The translations under genes and the position numbers were made by a program. From NCBI GenBank assembly GCA_039654915.1, contig CM077593.1, positions 62,006,501 through 62,070,500 of the forward strand: 64,000 nucleotides of DNA. The letters are read 5' to 3'. Below, one piece after another: positions 1 to 9,862 of this stretch. The DNA comes from Aquilaria yunnanensis (Eukaryota; Streptophyta; Magnoliopsida; Malvales; Thymelaeaceae). The notes beneath the pieces are model-generated. The model saw only the letters and a list, made by a program, of their open reading frames with translations, did not search any database and was not told the DNA's origin. Numbering within the stretch: the stretch's first letter is position 1; the number at the start of each line of letters is the position of its first letter.

Positions 1-1626
1 CAAATATGTTGTGAATGTTTCCATTTCATTCCAAACAAGTTGTGAATGTTTCCATTTGATTCCAAACAAGTTGTGAAGGTTTCCATTTCATTCAAAACAA
101 CTGTGAAGCTTTCCATTTAATTCCAAACAAGTTGTGATTGTTTCCATTTCATTCCACACAAGTTGTGAAGCTTTCCATTTCATTCCAAGTAAGATGTGAA
201 TGTTTCCCTTTCATTCCAAATAAGTTGTGAAAGTTTCCATTTCATTCCAAACAAGTTGTGAATGTTTCCATTTCATTCCAAATAGGTTGTGAATGTTTCC
301 ATTTCATTCCAAACAAGTTGTGAAGATTTTTTTTTCATTCCAAACAAGTTGTGAACGTTTACATTTCATTGAAAACAAGTTGTGAATGTTTCCATTTCAT
401 TCCAAACAAGTTGTGAGTGTTTCCATTTCATTCCAAACAAGTTGTGAATGTTTCCATTTCATTCTAAACAAGTTGTGAATGTTTCCATTTCATTCCAAAC
501 AACTTGTGAAGCTTTCCATTTCATTCCAAACAAGTTTTGAATGTTTCCATTTGATTCCAAACAGGTTGTGAAGGTTTCCATTTTATTCCAAATAACTTGT
601 GAAGCTTTCCATTTCATTCCAAACAAGTTGTGAAGCTTTCCATTTCATTCCAAACAAGTTCTGAAGCTTTCCATTTTATTCCAAAGAAGTTGGGAATGTT
701 TCCATTTCATTCCAAACAAGTTGTGAATGTTTCCATTTCATTCGAAACAAGTTGTGAAGCTTTCAATTTCATTCCAAACAAGTTGTGAAGCTTGCAATTT
801 CATTCTAAACAAGTTGTGAATGTTTCCATTTAATTCCAAACAAGTAGTGAACGTTTCAATTTCATTCCAAACAAGTTGTCAAGCTTTCCATTTCATTACA
901 AACAAGTTGTCAATGTTTTCATTTCATTCCATACAAGTTGTGAAGATTACGATTTCATTCCAAACAAGTTCTGAAGCTTTTCATTTTATTCCAAATAAGT
1001 TGTGAATGTTTACATTTCAATCCAAACAAGTTGTGAAGGTTTCCATTTCATTCCAAACAAGTTGTGAAGTTTCCATTTCATTCTAAACAAGTTGTGAAGT
1101 TTCCATTTCATTCCAAACAAGTTGTGAATGTTTCCATTTCTTTCCAGAAAAGTTGTGAATGTTTCCATTTCATTCGAAACAAGTAGTGAAGATTCCCATT
1201 TCATTCCAAACAAGTTTTTTATGTTTCCATTTCATTCCAAACAAGTTGTGAATGTTTCCATTTCATTCCAAACAAGTTGTGAAGCTTTCCATTTCATTCC
1301 AAACAAGTTGTGTAGCTTCATTCCAAATAAGTTTTGAAGCTTGCCATTTCATTCCAAACAACTTGTGAATGTTTCCATTTCATTCCAAACAACTTGTGAA
1401 TGTTTCCATTTCATTCCTAACAACTTGTGAATCTTTCCATTTCATTGCAAACAAGTTGTGAATGTTTCCATTTCATTCCTAACAACTTGTGAAGGTTTCC
1501 ATTTCATTCCAAACAAGCTGTGAATGTTTCCATTTCATTCCAAACAAGTTGTGAAGCTTTCCATTTCATTCCAAATATATTGTGAATGTTTCCATTTCAT
1601 TCCAAACAAGTTGTGAAGGTTTCCGT
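1..1626. repeat. 31-bp minisatellite array I
   Basis: About 52 degenerate head-to-tail units of 31 bp, with core TTCCATTTCATTCCAAACAA followed by a GTTGTGA segment. Two unit variants alternate irregularly: one continues GAATG and the other GAAGC before the next TTTCC. The array already runs at base 1, so its left end is outside the window. It stops where the C2 LTR begins. Short open frames through it arise because 31 codons equal three units; they are not genes. Confidence 0.95.
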
Positions 1627-1914
1627 TGTTAGTGTTTTTCCCAAAAAGCCAATCATGAGATGATTGTTTTTTTTGCACATTGAGTCATGATATTTTGTTA
1701 AGGCATTAATCCAGGTATTATTTTTGTTGTTTTCATTCTGCGTAACTTAATAAACATAATTGTAACCCTAGAATAATGATATTCTTAAACATCCCTGGTC
1801 TAGTATTATTATGCAGCGGGTTGCAATAATACATAATGACTAGCATATGTGGAGACTAATATGAGATATGTAGTCTACATGTGGGTACAAGTTGGAGAAC
1901 TTGTGTACTAGACC
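1627..1914 (+). mobile_element. C2 copia: left LTR copy, 3'-truncated
   Basis: This starts TGTTAGTG and matches the right copy at 2038-2327 with scattered differences, including the stretch TAACCCTAGAATAATG. It breaks off at a shared GACCGAC, where sequence jumps directly to the end of the element's RNase H. The rest of this LTR and most of the interior were therefore deleted. The element is on the plus strand. Confidence 0.8.
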
Positions 1915-2037
1915 GACAGCAACATTGCTGATCCACTGACAAAGCTCTTTACGCAGCAGAAGCAGAAGCATGATAGCCATTCTATGTCCATCGGTATTAG
2001 ATAAATGGATGATTGGCTTTTAGAGCAAGTGGGAGAT
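1915..2037 (+). pseudogene. C2 copia RNase H tail and polypurine tract
   Basis: The frame from 1915 reads the last ~29 residues of a Ty1/copia polyprotein, including the ADPLTK motif typical of the RNase H C terminus, and stops at 2002-2004. A purine-rich AAGTGGGAGA just before the LTR at 2038 is the plus-strand primer. Everything upstream in this element (gag, protease, integrase, RT) is missing. The copia assignment is firm; the precise lineage is not determined. Confidence 0.8.
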
Positions 2038-2396
2038 TGTTAGTGTTGTGCCCAAAAAGCCAATCATGAGATGATTGTATTTTTTGCACATTGAGTCATG
2101 ATATTTTATTAAGGCATTAATCTAGCAATTATGTTTGTTGTTTTGTTTCTGCGTAACTTAACAAACATAATTGTAACCCTAGAATAATGATATTCTTAAA
2201 CATCCCTGGTCTAGTATTATTGTGGAGCGGGTTGCAATAATACATAATGACTAGCATATGTTGAGACTAATATGAGATATGTAGTCTACATGTGGGTACA
2301 AGTTGGAGAACTTGTGTACTGGACCGACCCACCATGAGAACACTACATGGATCGTTATATGAGTGTCATAAGTGATTCTCATAGTGATCATGGTAT
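2038..2396 (+). mobile_element. C2 copia: right LTR, first part
   Basis: The LTR begins TGTTAG directly after the polypurine tract. It is interrupted at 2397 by Copia-1, whose target duplication GGTAT occupies 2392-2396 and 26535-26539. The LTR resumes at 26540 and is interrupted twice more by solo gypsy LTRs. Its own 3' end is not seen. Confidence 0.8.
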
Positions 2397-3986
2397 TGAA
2401 GATTTTCAGGATCTCAATAATAACATACTCTTATGTTATTCATTTGTGTATATGCCACATGCATATAAGTTTTCCATACATATTGTCTCAAAAAACAATA
2501 TCTAGCATGCTATTTGAGTTCAACATGAATATAGACATACTTATCCAGTCAAACAAACTTAGCATGCCACTAAGATCATTCATAAAACTTAAATCCTTAG
2601 CATGCTACTAAAGCAAGAAAGGATGCGTACCTTCCTTTTTGATAGTCTTGTGCCGAAAAGGAAAAGGAAGGACTTGATCTTAGAGATACGCCTTGAGGCT
2701 TGAATTGAGATGAAGAATCTCAATGTAATTCCACCCACAATGCTCTAAGAAAGTGTCTAATATTTCGGCTCTTTAAAGGAATGAAAGGAGGAATTTTTCT
2801 CTCAAGAAAAATGGTGCAAATTGAGTGTAAAATTCGTACCCACAATGGCCAGCCACTAAAGGCTATTTATAGATGACCAAAAGGCACACCTTTACACCAA
2901 GAAAGGTGTCCTTTAAGCCAAAGAACACTTCCTTTGGCTAAGGGTCATGTATGGTGGCGAAAATACATGTCTTTTAGCCAAGGAACACTTCCTTTGGCCT
3001 ATAACCACCCATAACTACCTTATGGGCGAAAATACATGTCTTTTAAGTCAAGGAACACTTCCTTTGGCCTATAACCACCCATAACTACCTTATGGGCGAA
3101 AATACATGTCTTTTAAGTCTAAAGGACATCACATTTGGTGCAATAACCACCTCAACCACCTCCATGGCCGAACATACATGTCCTTTAAAGTCAAAGGACA
3201 TCACTCTTGGTGCTATAAGCACCCTATGGCCGAATATACATGTCCATTCACCCAAGGAACATTTCCTTTGGATGAAAGGACATGTTCTTTTAGCCAAGAG
3301 TTATTTCTTTTGATGAAGAGACATACATTTACACAAAAGATGTGTCTCTTGGTGGTTTTGAGCTAAAAACAAGGTGAGCTGGCACAAAGCTAGCTCAATA
3401 TGCTACTTATGCACCATTGAGCTCCTTTGAGCTCCAACCTAGCACCATGAACTAAGGTCCAGCTCCAAGAACTGACCTTGAGCTGGAGTTAGCTGCTTTC
3501 AGCTGAAGTAAACTGAAGTCCAGCTACACTCAGCTACCAAAAGCTGAAGTGAGCTGACTTGAGCTGAAGTCCAGCTACATTCAGCTACCATAAGCTGAAG
3601 TGAGCTGACTTGAGCTTACTTGAGCTAACTTGAGCTGAAGTCCAGCTACATTCAGCTACCATAAGCTGAAGTGAGCTGACTTGAGCTGAAGTCCAGCTAC
3701 ATTCAGCTACCATAAGCTGAAGTGAGCTGACTTGAGCTGACTTGAGCTAACTTGAGCTGAAGTCCAGCTACATTCAGCTACCATAAGCTGAAGTGAGCTG
3801 ACTTGAGCTGACTTGAGCTAACTTGAGCTGAAGTCCAGCTACTTTGAGCTACTTATAGCTGAAGTGAGCTGACTTGAGCTAAGGGGAGCTACTTCTAGCT
3901 GCCTTAGATACCTTTTCAAGCTATAGTTAGCTCAACGAGCTCAAATCCTATCTTAAAAGGATCTTGGTGCGCCAAGAATTCCAACA
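2397..3986 (-). repeat. Copia-1 3' LTR (1590 bp)
   Basis: In element orientation it starts TGTTGGAATTC at 3986 and ends TCTTCA at 2397. It contains two tandem repeats: a 70-bp unit (around 2920-3110) with the near-palindrome CCAAAGGAAGTGTTCCTTGG, and an AGCT-rich array (3420-3950). LTRs of this family differ in length (1387-1590 bp) mainly by the number of AGCT units. The short frames shared by all copies (for example around 3085-3366) are LTR sequence, not genes. Confidence 0.92.
3420..3950. repeat. AGCT-phased tandem repeat inside family A LTR
   Basis: AGCT recurs every 10 or 11 bp in blocks such as AGCTGAAGTGAGCTGACTTG, with higher-order units of about 50-70 bp. Equivalent arrays lie in the other family A LTRs at about 25975-26490, 28855-29290, 36710-37165, 50170-50485 and 62625-62945, with different copy numbers. 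Confidence 0.9.
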
Positions 3987-5274
3987 AACTCCCACTCGCA
4001 CTAAGATGCTTTTAAAACTCCCAGCTCCCACTCAAAACAAAACTCCTTAATCCTTATAGCCGAAATAATCTAGACACTTCTACATATATAGAGTTGTGGG
4101 TGCGACCTCAAGGCACACACACTAAGTCTCTTCTATTGAGGTTGTTAGACTCTCAATAGAAGATTGTCCTCTCCTCATAGTTTGAACTTCTTCAAACTTT
4201 CCTTGAACACATCAAGTACAAGTGTGTTGCTTAAACACATCAAGCTTTCTTGAACACATCAAGTTTTTCTTGAACACATCAAGTTTTGCCTTTCAGACCC
4301 CAGACATATGATACACTTCTTAATCACAATCAGTCTCTTTCTCTGAATTTCAACTCCTTGAAATCCATGATTGTATTAAGCATTGTGTACTCATTTAAAT
4401 TACAATTCAATCTATCATACTACTCACAGTAATATGTGGGCCCAAGATTGAATTTAGTGAACGTGTACCATCTTAATGTCTTTCCTTTGAGCTTCAACTA
4501 CTTAGGTCAATGAATTAACATGATCACCCAAAAGGAGGATACTCCAGTCTCATTTCTCTAAGACCTTCGACAACCAATCAAAGTGATCATAATTAACTCA
4601 ACTTCCTAATAGCAAGCTATAGTCACTAAGAGTCTGATTTGAAGAATCTCACACTAAGCAAGAACAGAGACAACTTGCTTAAATTCTTCTATGGTCGTAT
4701 TTCATGGTCATGGAACACTTGGAAACACATCCATTAAAGTTCCAGAATACACTTCTAAGGTGTTTTACTCATGTCACTCCCACTTGGAGTGATCTCCATT
4801 CCAATTGAGGAGTGTGTCATTTCTCCCTCTTAAAACACCATTAAGTGTACTCCTCTTAACATATAAAAGGAGGACATGTCAATAACCATGAAATTTCTCC
4901 ATGTAAGCCCTTGCTTACATCTAACATAGGCTAGGATGTATGAATGGTCATACAAACTGAATGCACCAAAGCATTGAACCTTGATTACTCATAATCTAGG
5001 CGACCATGAAAGGCTAAAGTGTCATGTGTTGGAGCATGACTCCCACTTAAATGTACCATTCATTTAAGTCTTTAGCCAGTCTCATCCTTAATCTTACACA
5101 AAGATCAAGGGCGAATGACTCGTGTGAGAAAGTCATTCTCTACCTATGTTTGACATGTTCATTTGTTCGTTGTGTTTTCTAAAATTGAACTGATTATTTC
5201 ATAAAATAATCTATATTATCACAAAAATAATACTTAACATGTGTGACACCAAAGAGGTGAAGTACATCCAACAT
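3987..5274 (-). other. Copia-1 polypurine tract and 3' untranslated interior
   Basis: On the minus strand AGTGGGAGTT abuts the LTR at 3987-3996 and is the likely plus-strand primer. The following 1.28 kb up to the pol stop has no credible reading frame. At 4190-4290 a short unit built on TTGAACACATCAAG is repeated. Copia-1 has one more unit here than Copia-2. Confidence 0.8.
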
Positions 5275-8200
5275 TTACATTCTTCTAAGACCCATTGCTC
5301 TAACATGTCGAGCAAACACAAGTGGTGGCAATGGCTTAGTGAGAGGATCTGCCACCATCAGGTCTGTAGAAATGTACTCAATCCTAACTTCACCCTCTTC
5401 AATTGCATCCCTTACAAAGTTATATTTCATGCTAATGTGCTTGGTTTTTCCATGGTATTTGGGGTCCTTAGTATAAGCCATGGCTGCCATACTATCACTG
5501 TAGATAGTAATAGGTCTCTCAATAGAAACCTTGGACTCCAAATTCTTAAGGAAATAACCTAGCCAAAGGGCTTCTTGTACAGCTGAGGCACATGAAACAA
5601 ATTCAGCCTCCATTGTGGACAATGCTGTACAAGTTTGCTTCTTACTACACCAAGTAGTAGCACCACCATTTAGCATGAAAAGATAACCAGATGTAGACTT
5701 GCTGGAGTCTCTATCCCCACCCCAATCAGCATCAGAATAGCCACGTAAACCAAGGTCTTTACCTTGGTAACAAAGCCAATAATCGTTAGTACCCTTGAGG
5801 TACCTTAGGATCCTCTTGACATTCTTCCAATGCTCCAGACCAGGGTTGGAAGAATATCGTGCTAAAAGACCAACCGCTTGGCTGATGTCTGGCCTTGTAC
5901 ATAACATGGCGTACATCAAGCTACCAATGGCACTTAGGTAGGGAATCTGAGCCATCTCTTCCTTCTCCTTTGGAGTCTTAGGACATAAGTCCTCTCCAAT
6001 CTTGCAACCATATGCAAGAGGTGTACTCATGGGCTTTGCATTTGTTAAGTTGAACCTTGCAAGAATCTTATCAATATAAGATTCTTGAGAAAGGGCCAAT
6101 AGCCTTGCCTTTCTATTCCTCAGGATCTTCACCCCTAGAATAAAGGCAGCCTCTCCCATATCCTTCATGTCAAAGGTGGAAGACAACCATCCCTTGATGG
6201 TACTTAACAATGCAAGCCTATTACTTGCAATCAGTATATCATCTACATATAGAGTCAATACTGCAAAACTAGACCCAGAAGAGTACAAGTATACACAATG
6301 GTCTTCATGCATCATCACAAAGCCATAGTTTGTGATTGCATGGTGAAACTTCAAGTACCACTGTCTTGAAGCTTGCTTAAGACCATAGATAGACTTCTTT
6401 AGTCTACATACCTTGTCCTCTTGACCCTTTTGGACAAACCCCTCAGGTTGTCTCATATATATCTCCTCACTCAATTCACCATTGAGAAAGGCGGTCTTTA
6501 CATCCATCTGATGTAACTCTAAGTCTAGATTTGCCACAATGGCAAGTAATATCCTGATGGAAGTGAATTTCACAACAGGAGAGAAGGTGTCTTTGAAATC
6601 AACACCCTCCTTCTGTGTGGAACCCTTGGCCACCAACCGGGCCTTGTATCTTTCGATACTTCCATCAGAGTTCACCTTGATCTTGAGAACCCACTTGTTC
6701 CCAATTGCCTTACGGCCTAGAGGAAGATCACTTAACTCCCAAACCCCATTGAGATGCATCGAATGCAACTCATCCTTCATTGCATTTAGCCACTCTTCCC
6801 TTTGTTCACCCTCAAGAGCCTCCTCAATGTTACTTGGCTCATCTATCTCAGATGCAACCAAGTTTGCCTCACTATCCAGGATCCACCATTCTTTAGGTGG
6901 TCCAAATTTCCTCATTGATCTTCTCAATATAGGCTGAGATGGAGGCAACTCATGCTCCATCTCTTGAGGCTCAACATTTTGCCCTTGAGTATCCTCAACT
7001 CCCTCTTGAACAAAACCTTCCTCTTGGAAGTCTTGCTCATGTTGGTCCACAACAACAGGGATTTCTAGAGCCATTGCTCCACGTGGTTGAGGTACTCCCT
7101 CTAGAGTAGGTGCATGTGTCCCAAGTGTCCTTATGACACTTGGTTGACCCTCATCTAGGATCTGGCTTAATGAGGTTAAGTCACCACACTCACCAACTTT
7201 GGGGAACTCATCCTCCACAAAGTTAGCATTCCTTGCATCAAAGATGTTCCCAATTTTGTGACTTACATCCAAGAACACATAACCCCTAGATTGTTCAGCA
7301 TAACCAAGGAAGGCACACTTCCTCCCTCTTGGACCCAACTTTCCCAAAGGGTCGTCCGTTATGTGAACATAAGCTAAACAACCCCAAGGGCGTAAATAGC
7401 TTAGGTTAGGAGTTTTCTTCTTCCATAACTCATATGGAGAAGAATTCACATTCTTGGTGGGTACTCTATTAAGGACATGAACTGCACACAGCAGTGCATC
7501 ACTCCAATAAGTGATGTCTAAATTGGCCTTTGCCATCATGGAACGTACCATGTCCATAAGAGTTCTATTCTTCCTCTCAGACACTCCATTCTGTTGGGGT
7601 GTCCAAGGAAGGGTGAACTCCCTCTCAATACCTTTCAAGTCACAAAATGCTTTGAATGCATTAGATGTATACTCTCCACCCCTATCTGTCCTCAAGGACT
7701 TAATCTTCTTACCTACTTGGTTCTCAACCAAGTACACATACTTCTCAAAGCATGCCAAGGCCTCTGCCTTGTTTCTGAGTAAGTAGATATGGGTGAATCG
7801 AGTATAATCATCTGTGAATGTGATGAAATACTTAAATCCATTTCTAGATTCAACCCTCATTGGCCCACACAGGTCAGAGTGAACTAAACTAAGTGCCTCA
7901 CCTCTCCTAGTTGCTTTGCCAAAAGGCTTTCTTGTGGCTTTGCCTTCTAGGCATGATTGACAACTTGGAAGGACAACCTTGGTCAAGGAACCTAGCAAGC
8001 CACCCTTGGCTAGCTTGTTCATTCTATCTTGACCAATATGACCTAACCTTTCATGCCATCTCATTTCATTTGTGACCTCTGTCACATAGCAACTAGGACT
8101 TGCAACAGAATGGTCAGTTGGCTTTAACTCATAAAGCCCATTATTAACTGAACAAGTGCACACTATCTGATTATCTTTAATAATAGACACACTATTATTA

Positions 8201-8525
8201 AAGAAATTAAAGCAATAATTGTACTTCAACATACAACTTATAGAAATCAAATTTCTACAAATGTTTGGTACATACAATACATCTATTAGATACAAATATC
8301 CAATATCTATAGGAATTCTACATGTTCCTATGCCTTCCACTTCCAGCCTGGCATCATTTCCTACTGAAATGTGCTTAGCTCCTTTTGAGAGCTTCCTGTA
8401 GGCCACAAACCAGGACTTCTCCCGTGCTATGTGGTCTGTTGCTCCCGAGTCTACAATCCACAAAGAATTGCACTCAGTTAGTAATGTACATGACACAACA
8501 TGTACAATGGAAGTAGAAGGGTATG
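5275..8525 (-). CDS. pol: Copia-1 pol: protease, integrase, RT, RNase H
   Basis: Uninterrupted frame from the insertion junction at 8525 to the stop at 5275. In order: aspartic protease with DSGATDH (about 8450); integrase zinc finger (HERLGH...CQSC) and D,D,E core seen as HSDLCGP, RTDRGGEY and NGVSERKN; RT with LVAKG and the catalytic YVDD (6238-6249); RNase H with SDADWGG; and the terminal ADPLTK. This set and order (integrase before RT) define Ty1/copia. The original start lies in the gag portion at 19150, now 10 kb away. The open frame continues upstream to 8637 only through gypsy LTR sequence, which is not part of this protein. Without gag and its start it is unlikely to be expressed normally. 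Confidence 0.93.
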
Positions 8526-8607
8526 TGATACGATCAAAGAAGGCACAACCAAGGAAGGCAAGGACCCACTTAAGGAAGGAAGGCACAAACAGAAAGATAG
8601 GAAAAAC
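8526..8607 (+). other. Inverted LTR tip plus leader scrap at array left end
   Basis: 8526-8575 is an exact inverted copy of the right end of the array (18609-18658), including its private CTTAAGG variant. Then 32 bp resemble the antisense of the gypsy leader (AACAGAAAGATAGGAAA), followed by an LTR at 8608. The block therefore has a 50-bp perfect terminal inverted repeat, which ordinary LTR elements do not have. Confidence 0.85.
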
Positions 8608-9629
8608 TGATGCGAACCCCGATGGTATAAAGACCATGAAACTCGCCCAAGATGTTTTTCAAGCTCCACAAGACATCAAAGAGACTGGGTTTGAAGACCC
8701 CCACCCCTAATCAACCTGTGACTAGAAACGAGAAGTATAGAACTCCAAGAACACAAGCATACTTGTGCACCAAGGCAGTCCGCCAAGAACCAAAGAGAAA
8801 ACCTCTCCAAAGAGCAATATTATTTCGAAATTTTTCTGTATGTTTACATCCAGAATATGTGCCTTTATATAGGCCTAAACTAGGGTTAAAAGCTGGGCAA
8901 AATTCGCAGCTCAAGTCACCTAGGAAACCTAGTTACAAAGGACTCAAGAAAACCTAGTCAAACTAGGATTCCTACACCCTTTTAACACATGTTTAAGGTG
9001 TGCAGCGAATTCCATTTATCCTAAGTGACCTAAATCACTTCCATGGCCTAAATAAAATCCTAAATAATGTAAATAAACACGAAAATAAAATAAAATACGT
9101 TACAAAACAAGATTGGCCATAAAAACTCCAAAATAGCCTTCTTGGGTGATTCTGGCTTGTGTCTCCAACTTCAAGCTGCAATTCGAACTTCATGCAGCCA
9201 TGATTTCTCAAAATGTAAAACATGAAAGTTGTAGATATCTTTCTTAGCTTCGAAACCACACTTGAATAACACAAAACGGACTTCCAAAGCCAAGGATATG
9301 CCCAAAATACTGCAACTGCTTCTGAACCAGCGATAACTCATAAATCGCGACTTTGAAGCTAAATTGGACCTCCTTAACGTGAAAAGTGGGTTTGATGGTC
9401 TTCATATGACTTGTAGCTCCAGATGTGATCTTTCCAATGAATCAAGAATTACTCAATTCTGATCTGTTTAACTCAAGATATGAATTTTCTACCAGAACAT
9501 CGCCAATCTGTCAAAATCCAAGCTTGAAGTGCACTAGTGAGCTCCTTAGCCTTTTTCCTTGTCAATGGTCCACTAGAAACTTTCAGTGGGTCCTTGACTT
9601 CCTTTTTTGTGCCTTCTTTGATCGTATCA
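8608..9629 (-). repeat. Gypsy LTR, 3' LTR of TR-GAG-1
   Basis: Bounded by TGATGCGAACC and GATCGTATCA, 1022 bp, minus orientation. It differs clearly from the next LTR at 12978, for example in the part around 8895-9000. The antisense CTCCCCCCTCC polypurine tract follows at 9631, so it serves as the 3' LTR of TR-GAG-1. Confidence 0.9.
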
Positions 9630-9862
9630 GCTCCCCCCTCCTTAGAAGGATTCGTCCTCGAATCAAAACCTGCATAGAAAAGGGAATTGAATCAATAACA
9701 ATGAAATGATCAGCACATAAGCACTTACCTTTCACATAAGCACCAATAACATGGAATGCTTGTGTATGGAGCTTTAATCTTGAGCAAAACCTGAACCAAT
9801 ATCCAAATGCAATGATACCTCCAGGGTCAAAAACAAAGTTAGAAGCAATTAGCACAAAAAAT

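Noticed and set aside
820..1337. Open frames of 60-70 aa through the minisatellite, here and at 33902-34832 and 37557-38667
   Set aside because: They follow the 31-bp unit in whichever frame lacks stops. The peptide repeat is 31 residues because three units equal 93 bases. No start context or conservation.
1..1626. CRISPR-like array (31-bp repeats)
   Set aside because: Units are contiguous with no spacers and are too degenerate, and the surroundings are plant retroelements.
3085..3366. Identical 70-86 aa frames present in six places on both strands
   Set aside because: They lie inside the family A LTR and are identical because the LTR DNA is.
5239..5562. 107-aa plus-strand frame, repeated at 51768-52091
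   Set aside because: Antisense shadow of the conserved RNase H coding region.
8526..8637. Apparent N-terminal extension of the Copia-1 pol frame
   Set aside because: The residues are translated gypsy LTR created by the insertion, not a natural fusion.
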